Below are positions 11,901-20,233 of a stretch of DNA of 64,000 bases, in pieces. The translations under genes were made by a program, and so were the position numbers. Position 1 is the stretch's first letter; the number at the start of each line of letters is the position of its first letter. The notes below the pieces were generated by a model. The model was not told the origin of the DNA. It made no database searches and was given only the letters and a program-made list of their open reading frames with translations. The DNA comes from CAZIKF01 sp964539825 (GTDB lineage Bacteria; Muiribacteriota; UBA6191), in assembly GCA_964539825.1 (NCBI GenBank), contig CAZIKF010000007.1, forward strand, positions 68,019-132,018, given 5' to 3'.

Positions 11901-14900
11901 GGTAAACAGTACCTCTTTTGACGATTCAACTCCCCTGACTACAGCTACACTTTTTCAGCCGTCATCCGACTTAAGCGATGGATTTCATACCCTGAACGTA
12001 CAGGAGAGGGATGCCGCTGGAAACTGGTCTCTCAACGGTTCCTTCACCTCAGAAGTCGATCTGACACCGCCTTCGCCTCCTTCAGTGAGTTCAAGTTCTA
12101 CGGCCACCGATCCCAATCCATTTTTTGAGTGGATACCAGGTGGGGGCGGAAATGGAATCTTTCGTTTTAAACTCGATGATACGGACCTGGACCAGGGTGC
12201 TACCGAGGTTAGGGATCTTGGATTTATCCAGTTTCAGGGGCTGGTCAATGGGAATCATACCCTCTATGTTCAGGAGAGAGATAATGCTGGCAACTGGTCC
12301 TCTTCAGGAAATGTCACCATTCTCATTCAAAGCGGAACGGCATCTCCTCCGCTGGTCACTGCCCTGACTCCCACCAATGATCAAACACCTTTATGGTCAT
12401 GGAATCCAGGACCTGGCGGGAACCAGGTCTTTAGAGTTCGGGTGGACAATGCTGATTTGGAGGCAGAGTTTACTATCGTACAGGCTCAGTTATATTCCCC
12501 GCCCTCACCGTTAGCTGACGGGGAGCACACATTATATGTACAAGAGCAGAACTCTTCAGGACAGTGGTCTGCCACGGGATTTTTTACACTGGTTATAGAC
12601 ACCGGCGCACCTCTACCTCCCACGGTAAGAGCAACTACTCCGACCAGTGACACTCAACTTCAGTTTACTTTTGAGTCGGGAGGAGGAGGGAATGGTACTT
12701 TTCGATATGAAATTGCCAATGCCATTTTGGATGACGACTCTCCGACAACAAGTTCCACTTCTCTGAGCGTGCCCACGACCCTGGCGGATGGCGTTCATTC
12801 TCTTTATGTCCAGGAGAGGGACGCTGCCGGGAATTGGTCGCAGAGTGGTGAAGCCGAAGTTGAAATCGATACCACTCCTCCCCAGGCACCTATTGTCAGC
12901 GGTGAGAGTGTGGTCGCACAATCCAGACCAACCTGGACTTGGAGTTCAGGAGGCGGCGGAATTGGAATTTTCAGGTATCGATTAAATTTTTCAGACCTGA
13001 CTACCGGGGCCACCGTGTCCTCATCCGTTTCCTTTTCTCCCTTGCAAGGGCTCAATGATGGATTTTATACCCTCTATGTTCAGGAACGCGATTTAGCGGG
13101 AAACTGGTCCGGCAGCGGTACCTTTAATATAGAAATTGATACTGGGGCTCCCAACGCTCCGGTTGTCTCAGGTCCACAGGCCAGTAATTTCGCTCGCCCC
13201 ACCTGGACTTGGATTTCCGCCGCAGACGATGGAGATGGGACTTTTCGTTACCGGCTGGATAATCCCGATCTTAATTCCCAGGCCGTGGAAACAAGCCTAA
13301 CTTCTTTTACTCCCCTTTCTAACTTAAGTGAAGGCCGGCATACCCTCTACGTACAGGAGAAAAACTCCCTTGGGCTCTGGTCGGTTAATGGACTTTTCAC
13401 CATTGACATTGATACGGCGGCACCCAATTCTCCCTCGGTTGGGGGGACTAGTCCAACAAGCGATGTAACTCCAACCTGGACCTGGGTATCTACTGGGGGA
13501 GGTGATGGGAATTATCGCCTAAAACTCGATAATTCAGACCTGTCCCAGGGTTCAACTTCAACTAGCAGCAATTCCTTTACTCCTTCACCTCTCGTTGATG
13601 GTAACCATACTCTTTATGTTCAGGAGAGGGACGAGGCTGGAAATTTTTCCGACTCGGGTTTGTTCATTATACGGGTGGATACCACGCCACCTGGTGCGCC
13701 GTCGGTAACCTCTACCGCGGTCTCCACAACTCCCGATCCTGTCTGGACCTGGGCTTCCACCGGGAATGGAGTCGCTATTTTTCGTTATAAGCTCGATGAT
13801 TCGGACTTGAGCAGCGGTTCCAGTGTGACCACCCAGACCTCTTTTCAAGAACCCTTCGGACTGGATGATGGAAACTACACACTCTATGTACAGGAAAGAG
13901 ATGAAGTGGGGAATTGGTCTGCAAGCGGCAGCTTTACGCTTTTGATTCAGACAAATTTACCCCATTCACCGTCTGTGAGCGCGGTGACTCCGACAAGCTC
14001 ACTGTTCCCAACCTGGGTCTGGGAAGCCGTGGGGACTAAAGGAAACGGAACTTTTCGCTATGAGGTGGATGATAAGGATCTGAGCAGCGGCGCAAAAGTT
14101 ACATCGACTACCTCATTTACTCCAATCATTGGTCTGAGCGAAGGGAAACACAGTCTCTATGTGGAAGAGCAAAACGCAGATGGAGAATGGTCCGTGAGCG
14201 GATTTTTTGAGGTGGAAATAGATTCGACTCCGCCGACTCCTCCAAAGGTTTCCGGACCTTCCCAAACGAATGATGATACCCCCACCTGGTCCTGGATACC
14301 AAGGGGGGAGTCAAATGAGGTTTACCGCTATAAGCTTGAAACCTTTCTGGGTACTGATCTGAGCGGAGGATTTGTCCAAACCACCGATAGAAGTTTTACA
14401 CCCGCAACATCCCTATCTGAAGATACCTATGCCCTGTTTGTTCAGCAGGTTGATCTATCCGGTAATTGGTCCGATTCAGAGTTCTTTTTCATTACGATAA
14501 ATCAAAGCATTCCCAATGCGCCATCGGTGGTAGCTACCTTTAGTGTCACGAATGATAATACACCGGAATGGAGCTGGTTTTCCGGGGACGTTGATGGCAG
14601 CGGAAGTTATCGATATCGTATTGATCTTGATAATTTTTTGACGTCTGGGTTTGAACAGATCATCTTACCAGCCAATCAATTTGGTACAGACTTCAGTCCT
14701 GGTAGCCCGCTGGAGGATGGATTTCATAATCTATTTGTCCAGGAGCAGAATGTGTTCCTGACCTGGTCTCCATCAGGAGCCGCAGGAATTCTTGTGGATA
14801 CGATTCCGCCCCAATCAACTATCTCACCGGTTGCAGGGATCTATAACCAGGAACTTGATTTAACCGTAGGATGTTCAGATGATTCCGGATCTGGATGCTT

Positions 14901-17900
14901 CTCATCCTTTCTAACTACTTCAAGCAAGGTACCTACCCTTTCATCAACACCCCTGGCAGGTTCTTTTCGATTGAGTTCAAGTTCCACGGCCACATACTTT
15001 TCGCTGGATTCGGCGGGAAATTCAGAGGATATTCAAACAGCGGTATATGTATTGGACTTTGCTCCCCCAACTGTGTTGGTTTCCCCCTTAGCGGGGATCT
15101 ACCAACCTGGACAGGAGATTGTTCTCGAATGTCAGGACACCATTGGCTGCTTAGCTATTTATTTTACAACGAATGGAAGCACGCCCAATACGTCATCCCA
15201 GACCTATTCTGGCCCCCTGACGCTCAATTCTGATTTAACCCTCTCCCTTTTTGGAGGGGATCTGGCGGGGAACCATAGTACCCTGCAAAGCCTTGGTTAT
15301 GAGGTGGACTCTACCTCGCCAGTAGTCCTTTTATCTAGAGAGGGGGGAAGCTATGAGTTCGGTTTTCTCCTTCAGTTAACCTGTAGTGACGATAGAAGTA
15401 TTCCCTGTAGAGCTGTCCATCTCACCAGGGATGGGACCGTTCCCAACCTGGAATCGGATCAATATGACCTTCCCCTGGCAATCCTTTCTGACACCACCCT
15501 GGGCTACTTCGCTGTGGATTCTGTGGGAAATATTGGGTTAGAAGGGTCAGTTACTTATAGTGTCCCTCAATTTTCACTCAATACGGACCGGGTTTTCTTA
15601 ACTCCCGGGGAATCAGTAAGCCTGAATGTTTTAGGAGCCGATAGGCCTAAATTCAATCTTGAAGCGGGTGCTTCTGGTTCAATTCAGGCAAATGGATTTA
15701 AGGCGGTTACTTATACAGCTCCCCAGGTTTCCTCTATAGATACTCTTCTGGTCACCGATGTCATCGCGAATACCCTGGTGGCTAACAGGGCTACCTTGAG
15801 GACTCTTTCGAATCTCAGTGTATCCGACTCCGTAGGGAATCAGATTTCTTCGACGATTGCTTTGAATCCCGAGGGCTTGGAACTGGTTCCGGCAGGCGGA
15901 AGCGGTACCTTTAATCTGAGACAGGTTGGTGGTCCCGGGGCAAGTCTTCAAATTACCCAGCCTATACCGGGACGGTTTTTCATCAAGTCCTTAAGGAAAG
16001 GAGCGTATGCCGGGTTTTATCGACTAAGGTTGGAAGACCCTGTCTCAAAATTCCACCAGGAGCTTATTTTTGAGGTCGGCTTGGATGCGATTACTCCACA
16101 AAATAATCTTTTGGAAGGGGCTTCCGGGACTGTTGTGGTTTTAGGGGGTACTTCTGAGGAGATATTCAATGCGACCATTTTGCGCGGGGGTACGTTTAGC
16201 GTTGCCTCTCCCGGGGAGGGGTTTTTAGCAATCTCTGCAGCTACCGCTACGCAGGATGAGACATCTTCCAATCCGGCTACCTTTACTTTGTTTCCAGTGG
16301 AAACCAGTGAAATCACCAGCTATGTAATCAGAGTACAGAGTACTACCCGTCCTTCTTTGCAGCGGGTACTAAGCCCGGTAATCAATGTATTCCCTTCCCA
16401 GAGTTACCAGGGTAGAGTTCTGGATGTTTCGGGGCAGCCCATTTCAGGTGCGATTATCCGAAGCCGTGACCTGAGAGATGAGCAAGGTAGTCATTTCTTT
16501 AGCTCTTCGGATAATACGGGCAATTTTGATCTCAGGCTCTTACAAAAACCCTTTGGAAGATATCACCTGGTTGCTGAAGCACAAGGGTTTATTCCCCAGG
16601 TGATCGACGGCAATTCCTTTCAAAATCTTGAAGAAAGAAAATTCTTTTCCACAATTCGGATGAATGTCGCCAATGTTGTGATTGAAGTGATTGTTCAGGG
16701 TTTGGATCTCGGGGATGAGGCGGAGGTTTTCGGGCTTAACAGCTCCAATTCCAGCGCTCCGGTTCTGGCAGGACCCTTCTTTGTTACCGGCGGCGGAACG
16801 GGTCAGGACTCGTTAAACCTGTTACTCGATTCCCATGATTACACCGAAATTACCGCCCGTTCTGAGAATTATCTGTCTACTTCAGTGCCCTTCGACGAAC
16901 CTGATGGCGGTGTAGTATTGAATTTAAGCAAACCCGCGACTATCACAGTCAGTGAGACTATTAACTCCAATGGCTCTCTAATCCTAAGATATCATTCACC
17001 TGGTGTAGATCTTTCTCTATTTCAGGCTCAAGCCTTCGACACGCAGGGAAACGAGGTGACTCCTTTCAACACAGCCAGGGGGCAGGATCTAGAGGTAGGA
17101 TTTCAGCTGGATCAGGATCTATTTGTTATTTTGAAAGATGGATCTGGAAATACTAGAAAGGTTTGGAATCACACATCCAATCCAGTAATTTCCGGTCTCC
17201 CGGGCGGGGCTAAAGAAGTAGAGGTGGAAGGGGGCTTCAGGCTGGAGTTTCCCGCCGATCAGTCCGTGGAAGGAGACTTCTTGAAATCAATTAGTATCGA
17301 GTTGCCGCCTGGGGGGATCAATTCCGCTTTGACGGGTGACTTGACCCATGCCAGTGTACAGGTAGCCACTCGTTCCTTGAGTAAGCCCAATAATGCGGCC
17401 GCCGCGCTTGGTCAGAGGGTACTGGAGGTTCGACTGGATTTGCTCGATTCCAGTGGACAGAGACTCTTTTTGGGAGAGGGGAATCGAGTCCTTCGAGATC
17501 TCAAGTTGACAATTCCTTTTGATGGATCACAGATTGCCCCAGGCGATTTGGAAACGGGTAGGATGGAAATATGGTTTGCCCCGCAATTGAGTGATTTTGA
17601 AGCCCTGTCGATCACTCCTATATCACCAGAAAACATCATCGAGATTGATTATCTCAATAACCGGGTTACTTTCACGGTAGATCACCTAACTGTCTTCGCG
17701 ATAGGTCAATTTCAAGAACCGCCTCCAGGACAGGCCAGCGCTCAATCACCTGTTAGCGGCTGTTTCATAGCTACGGCAGCATTCGGCAGTCCTGATCACT
17801 GGGCGGTAGAGGTTCTCACTCGATTTAGAGATGAAACTCTGCTGGAAAGCCATTGGGGTAGGAATTTTGTTGAGACTTACTATCATTACTCTCCTCCACT

Positions 17901-18072
17901 TGCAAGCTGGATATCCCGCTCATTCTTTCGATCTCAGGCAGCTTTTTACCTGTTGCTTCCGATAACATTCCTCCTTTGGTTCTGGAATCTTGGCAGTTTC
18001 CTGGGGCTTTTAATGCTGGTACTTGGGTTTGGATTCTTTCTGGCTCGAAAAAGGGCTTTTAGGCTAAATTAG
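2968..18072 (+). CDS. Giant secreted Ig-like repeat protein with CFI-box C-terminus
   Basis: About 5,034 residues without interruption. I chose ATG 2968 because a signal peptide follows at once (MRFLPILFCLL... cut near LLA) and GGGAG lies just upstream. The frame is open back to TTG 2893, and ATG 2950 is also possible. Residues about 25-3950 are 43 repeats of about 91 residues (my count). Each has a PTW.W start, a Gly-rich turn with F/Y-R-Y-K-L-D-D, an acidic SDL, and an end reading LYVQERDxAGNWS, in the style of bacterial Ig-like folds. Then come three chitobiase-C-type repeats (about 3950-4200, TNGSTPN), a carboxypeptidase-regulatory-like domain (about 4480-4550), the motif GCFIATAAFGSP (about 4931) and a final hydrophobic segment followed by RKRAFRLN. 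The CFI-box with a C-terminal membrane segment is a known but unassigned sorting-type signal. Likely role: cell-surface stalk or adhesin (inference). The repeats carry many N-X-S/T sequons. Confidence 0.92.
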   Translation: MRFLPILFCLLTFQGRLLALCTAGSNPPTFSVTSSAALTNASNPVWYWEPAGGDFSTGSFRYETEPPGDSDLSFGATTASITGFTVATSLSTVITLHVQEQCDNDVPPTFSSTASYTVTVDLDLPSIPILTGLTLTNDPTPTWTWSSGGGGAETEIFLYSLNDSDLLNNGITTGATDFTTSSTIASGIHTFYLLELDSANNFSPTSFFVTTVDLVAPQPPLVSGTSPINTNVPTWVITQRGGDGINVFRVKIDDPELETGAISVNQNVYQSASALSETTHTLYVQERDAAGNWSDASTHGILVDITAPNSPVVTAATPNKDGNPIWNWYSGGGGNGIYQYTLFTDTPSEFVSATSTTATSYTTSLPDDGYQFQISEFDDAGNLSVAGVSEISVDSTLPVAPTISGPTSPTSNNNVFWSWSSNRGESIFLYNVDDSNVISGQGSVQGSDTSTTVILSDGFHSIFVRDVDAGQTNPSATAFDQVEVDTSPPEPPLVSLVGANPTSNPEPTFTWVSGGNGGIGTFRYQLNDVSLSAPTQTTSLSFTVDGDLDEGENFFYVQERDSAGNWSTTGSAVVTVDVSVPEPSVSVSSPTSDQTPTITWSSGGFDGNGNFRYELSPPANGDLEAEADFSDTSTSFTTGTSLPEAAYIFHVQEQDNLGNWSDSTTAAIVIDFTAPESPLVTGVSPTNTGTPTWTWTSGGGVGNGDYRYKFEDSDLEVGATSTNSESFTTGITLTDGAYTLYVQESDEAGNWSTSGNFAITVDLTAPISPSVSITSPTSDSTPTWSWNPGGGGNGIYRYKIDDSSLVSGATQTNTTSFTTTATLSEGIHTLYVQERDNAGNWSVSGSAAVTVDTFVPAPVSLSVSSPTSDPTPVFSWSSGGVDGNGTFRYELSPPGDSDLSNGSTSVVATSFETLSDLSGGTYTLFVQERDALGNWSASASVAVTIDTTAPVAPTVSATSPVNTGTPSWSWTGDNSGDGIGLFRYKFEDPSFASGAVSTTSLTFTTSTSLGDGTYTLYVQERDSVGNWSTTGSTAVEVDLTPPTQPSVSITSPTSDTTPLWSWSTGGGGNGTYRFKLDDSSLDSGATQTVATSFEPSASLPEGAYILYVQEQDNAGNWSVSGSAPVTIDTFVPPPSVLGSSLTSSDPPTWFWSSGGPDGIGTFRYKVDDTDLSSGSTSTNSTSLTPGASLGEGPHTLYVQERDALQNWSESGSFSIVVDLTPPGAPSLGASTPTSSVRPRWSWTSGGGGVGTYRYKLDDADLSAGATLVLSESFLPGFDLSEAAHTLYVQERDDAGNWSSSGSFVIVVDLTSPNAPSVSGSTPTTDQTPLWTWSSGGGGGNGVYRFKLDNSDLTVDATVSTTTNFTASLGVDNGPHILYVQERDDAQNWSDSGLFTITVESGAPNTPLVTGVDETSSTQPTWNWVSGGGGGNGTFRFKLDDPDLTIGSIQSVATSFTATLALPVGQHTLYVQEQGDSGLWSATGFFTTTIDTSTPTAPSVTGVTPTTSLLPSWNWAGAGGGDGTFRYKFEDSSLESGAISTSALSFTTATTLPEGTYTLYVQEQNFEGIWSSNGSFAISVDLTVPLSPSVSAISPTTLQNPFWSWSSGGGGGNGTYRYELDDIDLSAGATITSSTGFISELGLDDGIHTLYVQERDLAGNWSVSGSFAVTVQSGAPNAPSVSAVLTSTDLRPTWSWTSGGNGGNGTFRYRLDDSDLQSASAQTIQTSFTPLFDLTEGLHTLYVQEENTTGQWSSSGSSEVQVDKSPPGPPSVSGTTPSSDATPLWSWSSTGGGNGTFRYKFEDSDLETGAVSTTLTTFTTSLDLSDGTFSLYVQERDEAGNFSGTGTFSIEVDTSAPNTPSVTATSPQSIARVVWNWTSGGGGNGIFRYKLNDSDLSSGATLNAGLGYTEPVALSEGVHILYVQERDDAGNWSASATEIATIDTVVPASPVVTGPISSSSATPTWIWTGDQSGDGLGIFRYKLDESSLASGAIVTTSLEFTPSVSLSDGTHTLYVQERDFAQNWSQSGSFTILVDALIPPAPSVDGSSLTSNARPGWTWTGDLGSDGVGTFRFKLDDSSLESGATTTVSTGFTSSTSLSDGGHILYVQEQDGAGNWSLSGSFLTTVDTTPPIAPSVSADSPTSNSAPTWSWTGDSSGDGIGEFRYKFEDSSLDSGAVSTSATNFTTAQTLPDGFYQFFVQERDLIGNWSGSGSFVLEIDTQPPSAPGITGSTITNLTLPVWTLTPAGGGNGTYRLDLVVSGSCDPARQTALITTNTYTPDAPLNDGTYTFCAQERDDAGNWSATDSFQTEVDTSIPGSPSVSGPAFTVQLQPEWSWAPGGGGNGTYRISLDDEAFSSPTTLTETSFTPSSPLSEGTHVLYVQERNNAGTWSLSGSFQVVIDLTAPSSPIVNSVTLTNLRQPTWTWVSGGGGNGVYRFNLDNGDFTTQGIQTTNDQFTPIVPLADGNHTLFVQERDDVGNWSSSGSFQVTIDGTAPNPPSVSGITPQSSTTPLWLWVSGGGGNGTFRYRLDNADLSNGSVQSTTTSFQESFGLEDGPHTLYVQEIDDAENWSVVGSFTILIESGLPNSPIVDGEKFSTDGIPTWTWTSGGASGSGIYRYKLNDSNLQSGATQTSALSFSPSSTLGEGAHILYVQEQNSAGNWSVPGFFSTIVDLTLPQAPSVTATSPTSNRLPTWSWTSGGGGVGVYRYELNDSDLSTGSLVVSTGEFTPQEELFDGIHTLYVQERDDAGNWGATGDFAVEVDTLAPNAPSVTGITPLVIPSPTWNWSSGGGGNGTYRIKIDSEDLSVGALVTTALSFTELLGLNDGAHTLYVQERDEAENWSGSGSFEITVQTGAPDHPIVAGLSPTNEVRPVWSWISGESGGNGVYRYLLNSTDFDSQGTQTIETSFQPSQDLSDGVYTLYVQEQNNGGQWSVPGLRIIEVDTSLPSAPIVTGPFLTNLARPIFTWNSTDGSGEFRLLVNSTSFDDSTPLTTATLFQPSSDLSDGFHTLNVQERDAAGNWSLNGSFTSEVDLTPPSPPSVSSSSTATDPNPFFEWIPGGGGNGIFRFKLDDTDLDQGATEVRDLGFIQFQGLVNGNHTLYVQERDNAGNWSSSGNVTILIQSGTASPPLVTALTPTNDQTPLWSWNPGPGGNQVFRVRVDNADLEAEFTIVQAQLYSPPSPLADGEHTLYVQEQNSSGQWSATGFFTLVIDTGAPLPPTVRATTPTSDTQLQFTFESGGGGNGTFRYEIANAILDDDSPTTSSTSLSVPTTLADGVHSLYVQERDAAGNWSQSGEAEVEIDTTPPQAPIVSGESVVAQSRPTWTWSSGGGGIGIFRYRLNFSDLTTGATVSSSVSFSPLQGLNDGFYTLYVQERDLAGNWSGSGTFNIEIDTGAPNAPVVSGPQASNFARPTWTWISAADDGDGTFRYRLDNPDLNSQAVETSLTSFTPLSNLSEGRHTLYVQEKNSLGLWSVNGLFTIDIDTAAPNSPSVGGTSPTSDVTPTWTWVSTGGGDGNYRLKLDNSDLSQGSTSTSSNSFTPSPLVDGNHTLYVQERDEAGNFSDSGLFIIRVDTTPPGAPSVTSTAVSTTPDPVWTWASTGNGVAIFRYKLDDSDLSSGSSVTTQTSFQEPFGLDDGNYTLYVQERDEVGNWSASGSFTLLIQTNLPHSPSVSAVTPTSSLFPTWVWEAVGTKGNGTFRYEVDDKDLSSGAKVTSTTSFTPIIGLSEGKHSLYVEEQNADGEWSVSGFFEVEIDSTPPTPPKVSGPSQTNDDTPTWSWIPRGESNEVYRYKLETFLGTDLSGGFVQTTDRSFTPATSLSEDTYALFVQQVDLSGNWSDSEFFFITINQSIPNAPSVVATFSVTNDNTPEWSWFSGDVDGSGSYRYRIDLDNFLTSGFEQIILPANQFGTDFSPGSPLEDGFHNLFVQEQNVFLTWSPSGAAGILVDTIPPQSTISPVAGIYNQELDLTVGCSDDSGSGCFSSFLTTSSKVPTLSSTPLAGSFRLSSSSTATYFSLDSAGNSEDIQTAVYVLDFAPPTVLVSPLAGIYQPGQEIVLECQDTIGCLAIYFTTNGSTPNTSSQTYSGPLTLNSDLTLSLFGGDLAGNHSTLQSLGYEVDSTSPVVLLSREGGSYEFGFLLQLTCSDDRSIPCRAVHLTRDGTVPNLESDQYDLPLAILSDTTLGYFAVDSVGNIGLEGSVTYSVPQFSLNTDRVFLTPGESVSLNVLGADRPKFNLEAGASGSIQANGFKAVTYTAPQVSSIDTLLVTDVIANTLVANRATLRTLSNLSVSDSVGNQISSTIALNPEGLELVPAGGSGTFNLRQVGGPGASLQITQPIPGRFFIKSLRKGAYAGFYRLRLEDPVSKFHQELIFEVGLDAITPQNNLLEGASGTVVVLGGTSEEIFNATILRGGTFSVASPGEGFLAISAATATQDETSSNPATFTLFPVETSEITSYVIRVQSTTRPSLQRVLSPVINVFPSQSYQGRVLDVSGQPISGAIIRSRDLRDEQGSHFFSSSDNTGNFDLRLLQKPFGRYHLVAEAQGFIPQVIDGNSFQNLEERKFFSTIRMNVANVVIEVIVQGLDLGDEAEVFGLNSSNSSAPVLAGPFFVTGGGTGQDSLNLLLDSHDYTEITARSENYLSTSVPFDEPDGGVVLNLSKPATITVSETINSNGSLILRYHSPGVDLSLFQAQAFDTQGNEVTPFNTARGQDLEVGFQLDQDLFVILKDGSGNTRKVWNHTSNPVISGLPGGAKEVEVEGGFRLEFPADQSVEGDFLKSISIELPPGGINSALTGDLTHASVQVATRSLSKPNNAAAALGQRVLEVRLDLLDSSGQRLFLGEGNRVLRDLKLTIPFDGSQIAPGDLETGRMEIWFAPQLSDFEALSITPISPENIIEIDYLNNRVTFTVDHLTVFAIGQFQEPPPGQASAQSPVSGCFIATAAFGSPDHWAVEVLTRFRDETLLESHWGRNFVETYYHYSPPLASWISRSFFRSQAAFYLLLPITFLLWFWNLGSFLGLLMLVLGFGFFLARKRAFRLN

Positions 18073-18173
18073 ACAAAAAATATGACTTTTAGGCTATTTT
18101 TATCCTAATATTCTTGAAAACATTGATTAAATAGGATTATCTTAACGAACAAGCTACAGGAGACCAGGACAAA

Positions 18174-18440
18174 ATGACTTCCAGTAAAATCATGGTGGAG
18201 AATATTCAAGGCATCCTGGATGGATTAAGTTTAAAAGAACGTAAGGATTTTGCGAATCGATTGGAAAAACTTGCTCTCGAGAGTAGTTTATCCCGATTCC
18301 TAGATCGAGAACTTGATCCGATCCAGGGTTTGTATCTCCTCTTATCAGAAGCTCGGTGTATTGATCATCGTTTTCAGATGGACACCTATATTGCCCTGCA
18401 CGGCTACCTTCGCTCCAAGGTCCCTTCTTCAGGAGAGTAA
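18174..18440 (+). CDS. Small hypothetical protein, 88 residues
   Basis: I do not recognise a family. The product is charged and mostly helical by composition, with no signal peptide or membrane segment; it holds an LSLKERKDFANRLEKLALES stretch that would form an amphipathic helix. AGGAGA lies about 12 bases before the ATG. The gene follows the giant protein gene by about 100 bases on the same strand, and its last 12 bases overlap the 3' end of the ferredoxin-like gene on the other strand. Function unknown. Confidence 0.6.
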   Translation: MTSSKIMVENIQGILDGLSLKERKDFANRLEKLALESSLSRFLDRELDPIQGLYLLLSEARCIDHRFQMDTYIALHGYLRSKVPSSGE

Positions 18441-18776
18441 AGCTTCTAAAAGCTCTAGATAAAGCTGCTCTCTGTTCACATCCGATCGGAGAATCCACAC
18501 AGTCTCCCTGCGTGGATTCCGATTTTTTTGTAGATAGATCGAGATACCCTCTTCAGGACAAAAAGCCTGACATCCGCTTGTGAGGACCCTGAGTTTGTCC
18601 CAATGTCCATCTTGCTTAAGTCTTGTCTTAAGCCACTTGCGCAGGTTAGCAAGCTCATCGGTGCGCAAAGGCAACGGTAAGCGCTCAAAGCACTTGGTGC
18701 AGATGAGTGCCATGGCATCCTGCCAGGGGGGAGGGTGCTCCTCTTTAACAAAAGAGGGTAAACGTCGGGAGCTCAT
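18429..18776 (-). CDS. Thioredoxin-like [2Fe-2S] ferredoxin-type protein
   Basis: 115 residues from ATG 18776, which overlaps the stop of the upstream FAD oxidase as ATGA, so the two are translationally coupled. The frame stays open further upstream, but that would lie inside the oxidase gene. Visible cysteines: ALICTKCFERL near residue 25 and TSGCQAFCPEEGISIY near residue 68. This C-x2-C, then G-C-x3-C followed by PEEG, fits the small thioredoxin-fold [2Fe-2S] ferredoxins that accompany redox enzymes. Inference: it passes electrons from, or matures, the partner oxidase. The cluster ligands are present, but the overall match to the family is loose. Confidence 0.6.
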   Translation of the reverse strand: MSSRRLPSFVKEEHPPPWQDAMALICTKCFERLPLPLRTDELANLRKWLKTRLKQDGHWDKLRVLTSGCQAFCPEEGISIYLQKNRNPRRETVWILRSDVNREQLYLELLEALLS

Positions 18777-20233
18777 GAATCCTCCCTGGGGAAGATGTTG
18801 CCGGGTGAACAGAGCATGGTGGGATCCCATTGTTTTTTGATCAGTTTCATTTTTTCGATTATCCTGGATTCCCATTGAATGTTAAGTGCCCAGGTCTTGA
18901 TCTTACCAAGTCCATGTTCACCTGCCACCCCTCCCCCAAGTCTGGCGGCATTGGCCATACATTCCTGTGTGGCCTTTAAAGCTATCTCCTTCTGGGATGA
19001 GTCTTTGGGCAGCAGGTTTACGTGGGGATGTCCATTACCGATGTGACCGAACGCGATGACAGGTATATCCAGAGCTCGAAGCTGAGATCGCATAAACTCA
19101 AACTGTTCTGTAAGTGAGCTAAGCGGGATCCACCAGTCGGATCCGATTTTGCCTCCACCAAACTTTCTGTTTGAGTGTGCAATCTCATTGATGGTGGCTG
19201 GTACGTGATGGCGCATCCTTCTAAAGTCCAGAAGTTCCGATCGATCCTGGGCAAGAAGAGCCTGGGAAAAGAGTTCGGGATCTTCATCGAGTTTGGAGTA
19301 AAGGTCCTCCAGGATCCCCAGATTTCCTTCAAGATGTCCTTCATCCCTGGGTTCAAATTTTAGATACAGGGTAGTAATTGAAGGTGGAATTCTATACCCA
19401 CCGGACCTGTCACGAATGATATCAGTGGCGGAGTGATCTAGATATTCGACACAGCGAAGCTGTAGTTTTTCCCGGAGTCCATCGATGTTCTTAACAAATT
19501 CCAAAGTATTGGACTCAGTTGTAAAGAACAAAAGTAGGCCTACGAAAGCACCAGGTTTTTTCAGCACCAGGAGTTCCAGTTCACTGATCACTCCCAGGGT
19601 ACCTTCTGAGCCTATCCACGGATCGATGGATTCGCCCAGAATATAACCAGCTTTATTCTTTTCGCGGGAAAGGGTCAGGGGGTCCTGATCTCTGGTCAGT
19701 CGGACTTTCTCCCCTTTTGAAGTGAGGACTTCAAGGGCCAATACATAACTGCGGGTTCCCCCATAATGATAGGAGTCTTCACCGGTGGCATTGGTGGCAA
19801 CCGTGGCTCCGAGCTGTACTTCTTCTCTACTGGTGGGATCCGGTGGGTAGAAGTATCCAAAGCGTTCCATTTCCTCTTGAAACTGTGCCAGAATCATACC
19901 GGGCTGCACTCGAACTCGAGCCATTCCATGATCAAGTTTTTGAACATCGAGAACTTGATTGAGTTTCTCCATGGAGATCAAGATTCCCTCCAGGGCAACA
20001 GAGGCTCCCGTTACGGATGTTTGACAACCGCAGGGCGTGAAGGGGATCTGATTTTCAGAACAGAGCTTAAGAATACCCTGAAGCTCCGCTACTGAGGCTG
20101 GCCGAAAGACTGCCTCTGGAGTTCCTTTCATGACTACATCTTCCAAATAGGATTCATAGCCTTCATCAGAAGGAAGCAGAAAGGAGAATCCCTGAAAGAC
20201 CTCCTGGATTGATTTTCCCACTGAATCCGTCAT
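18773..20233 (-). CDS. FAD-linked oxidase, GlcD / D-lactate dehydrogenase type
   Basis: 486 residues, the usual length for this family. The N-terminal half is the PCMH-type FAD-binding fold: PFTPCGCQTSVTGASVA (about 60-75), PPDPTSREEVQLGATVATNA (about 130-150) and GGTRSYVLALEVL. The C-terminal half has the FAD-oxidase C domain with FGHIGNGHPHVNLLP and GGGVAGEHGLGKIK, where the His residues bind metal or substrate in D-lactate and glycolate dehydrogenases. It should oxidise a D-2-hydroxy acid and pass electrons onward, perhaps through the coupled ferredoxin-like protein. The exact substrate cannot be told from sequence. GAGG lies 7 bases before the ATG. Confidence 0.9.
   Translation of the reverse strand: MTDSVGKSIQEVFQGFSFLLPSDEGYESYLEDVVMKGTPEAVFRPASVAELQGILKLCSENQIPFTPCGCQTSVTGASVALEGILISMEKLNQVLDVQKLDHGMARVRVQPGMILAQFQEEMERFGYFYPPDPTSREEVQLGATVATNATGEDSYHYGGTRSYVLALEVLTSKGEKVRLTRDQDPLTLSREKNKAGYILGESIDPWIGSEGTLGVISELELLVLKKPGAFVGLLLFFTTESNTLEFVKNIDGLREKLQLRCVEYLDHSATDIIRDRSGGYRIPPSITTLYLKFEPRDEGHLEGNLGILEDLYSKLDEDPELFSQALLAQDRSELLDFRRMRHHVPATINEIAHSNRKFGGGKIGSDWWIPLSSLTEQFEFMRSQLRALDIPVIAFGHIGNGHPHVNLLPKDSSQKEIALKATQECMANAARLGGGVAGEHGLGKIKTWALNIQWESRIIEKMKLIKKQWDPTMLCSPGNIFPREDS

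Noticed and set aside
3040..14810. CRISPR array or tandem DNA repeat
   Set aside because: The repetition is at protein level, about 274 bases per unit with high base divergence and a continuous frame. No short identical repeats with spacers.
18073..18173. Promoter TTGAAA / TTATCT before the 88-residue protein
   Set aside because: The -10 match is poor in very AT-rich DNA; chance is likely.
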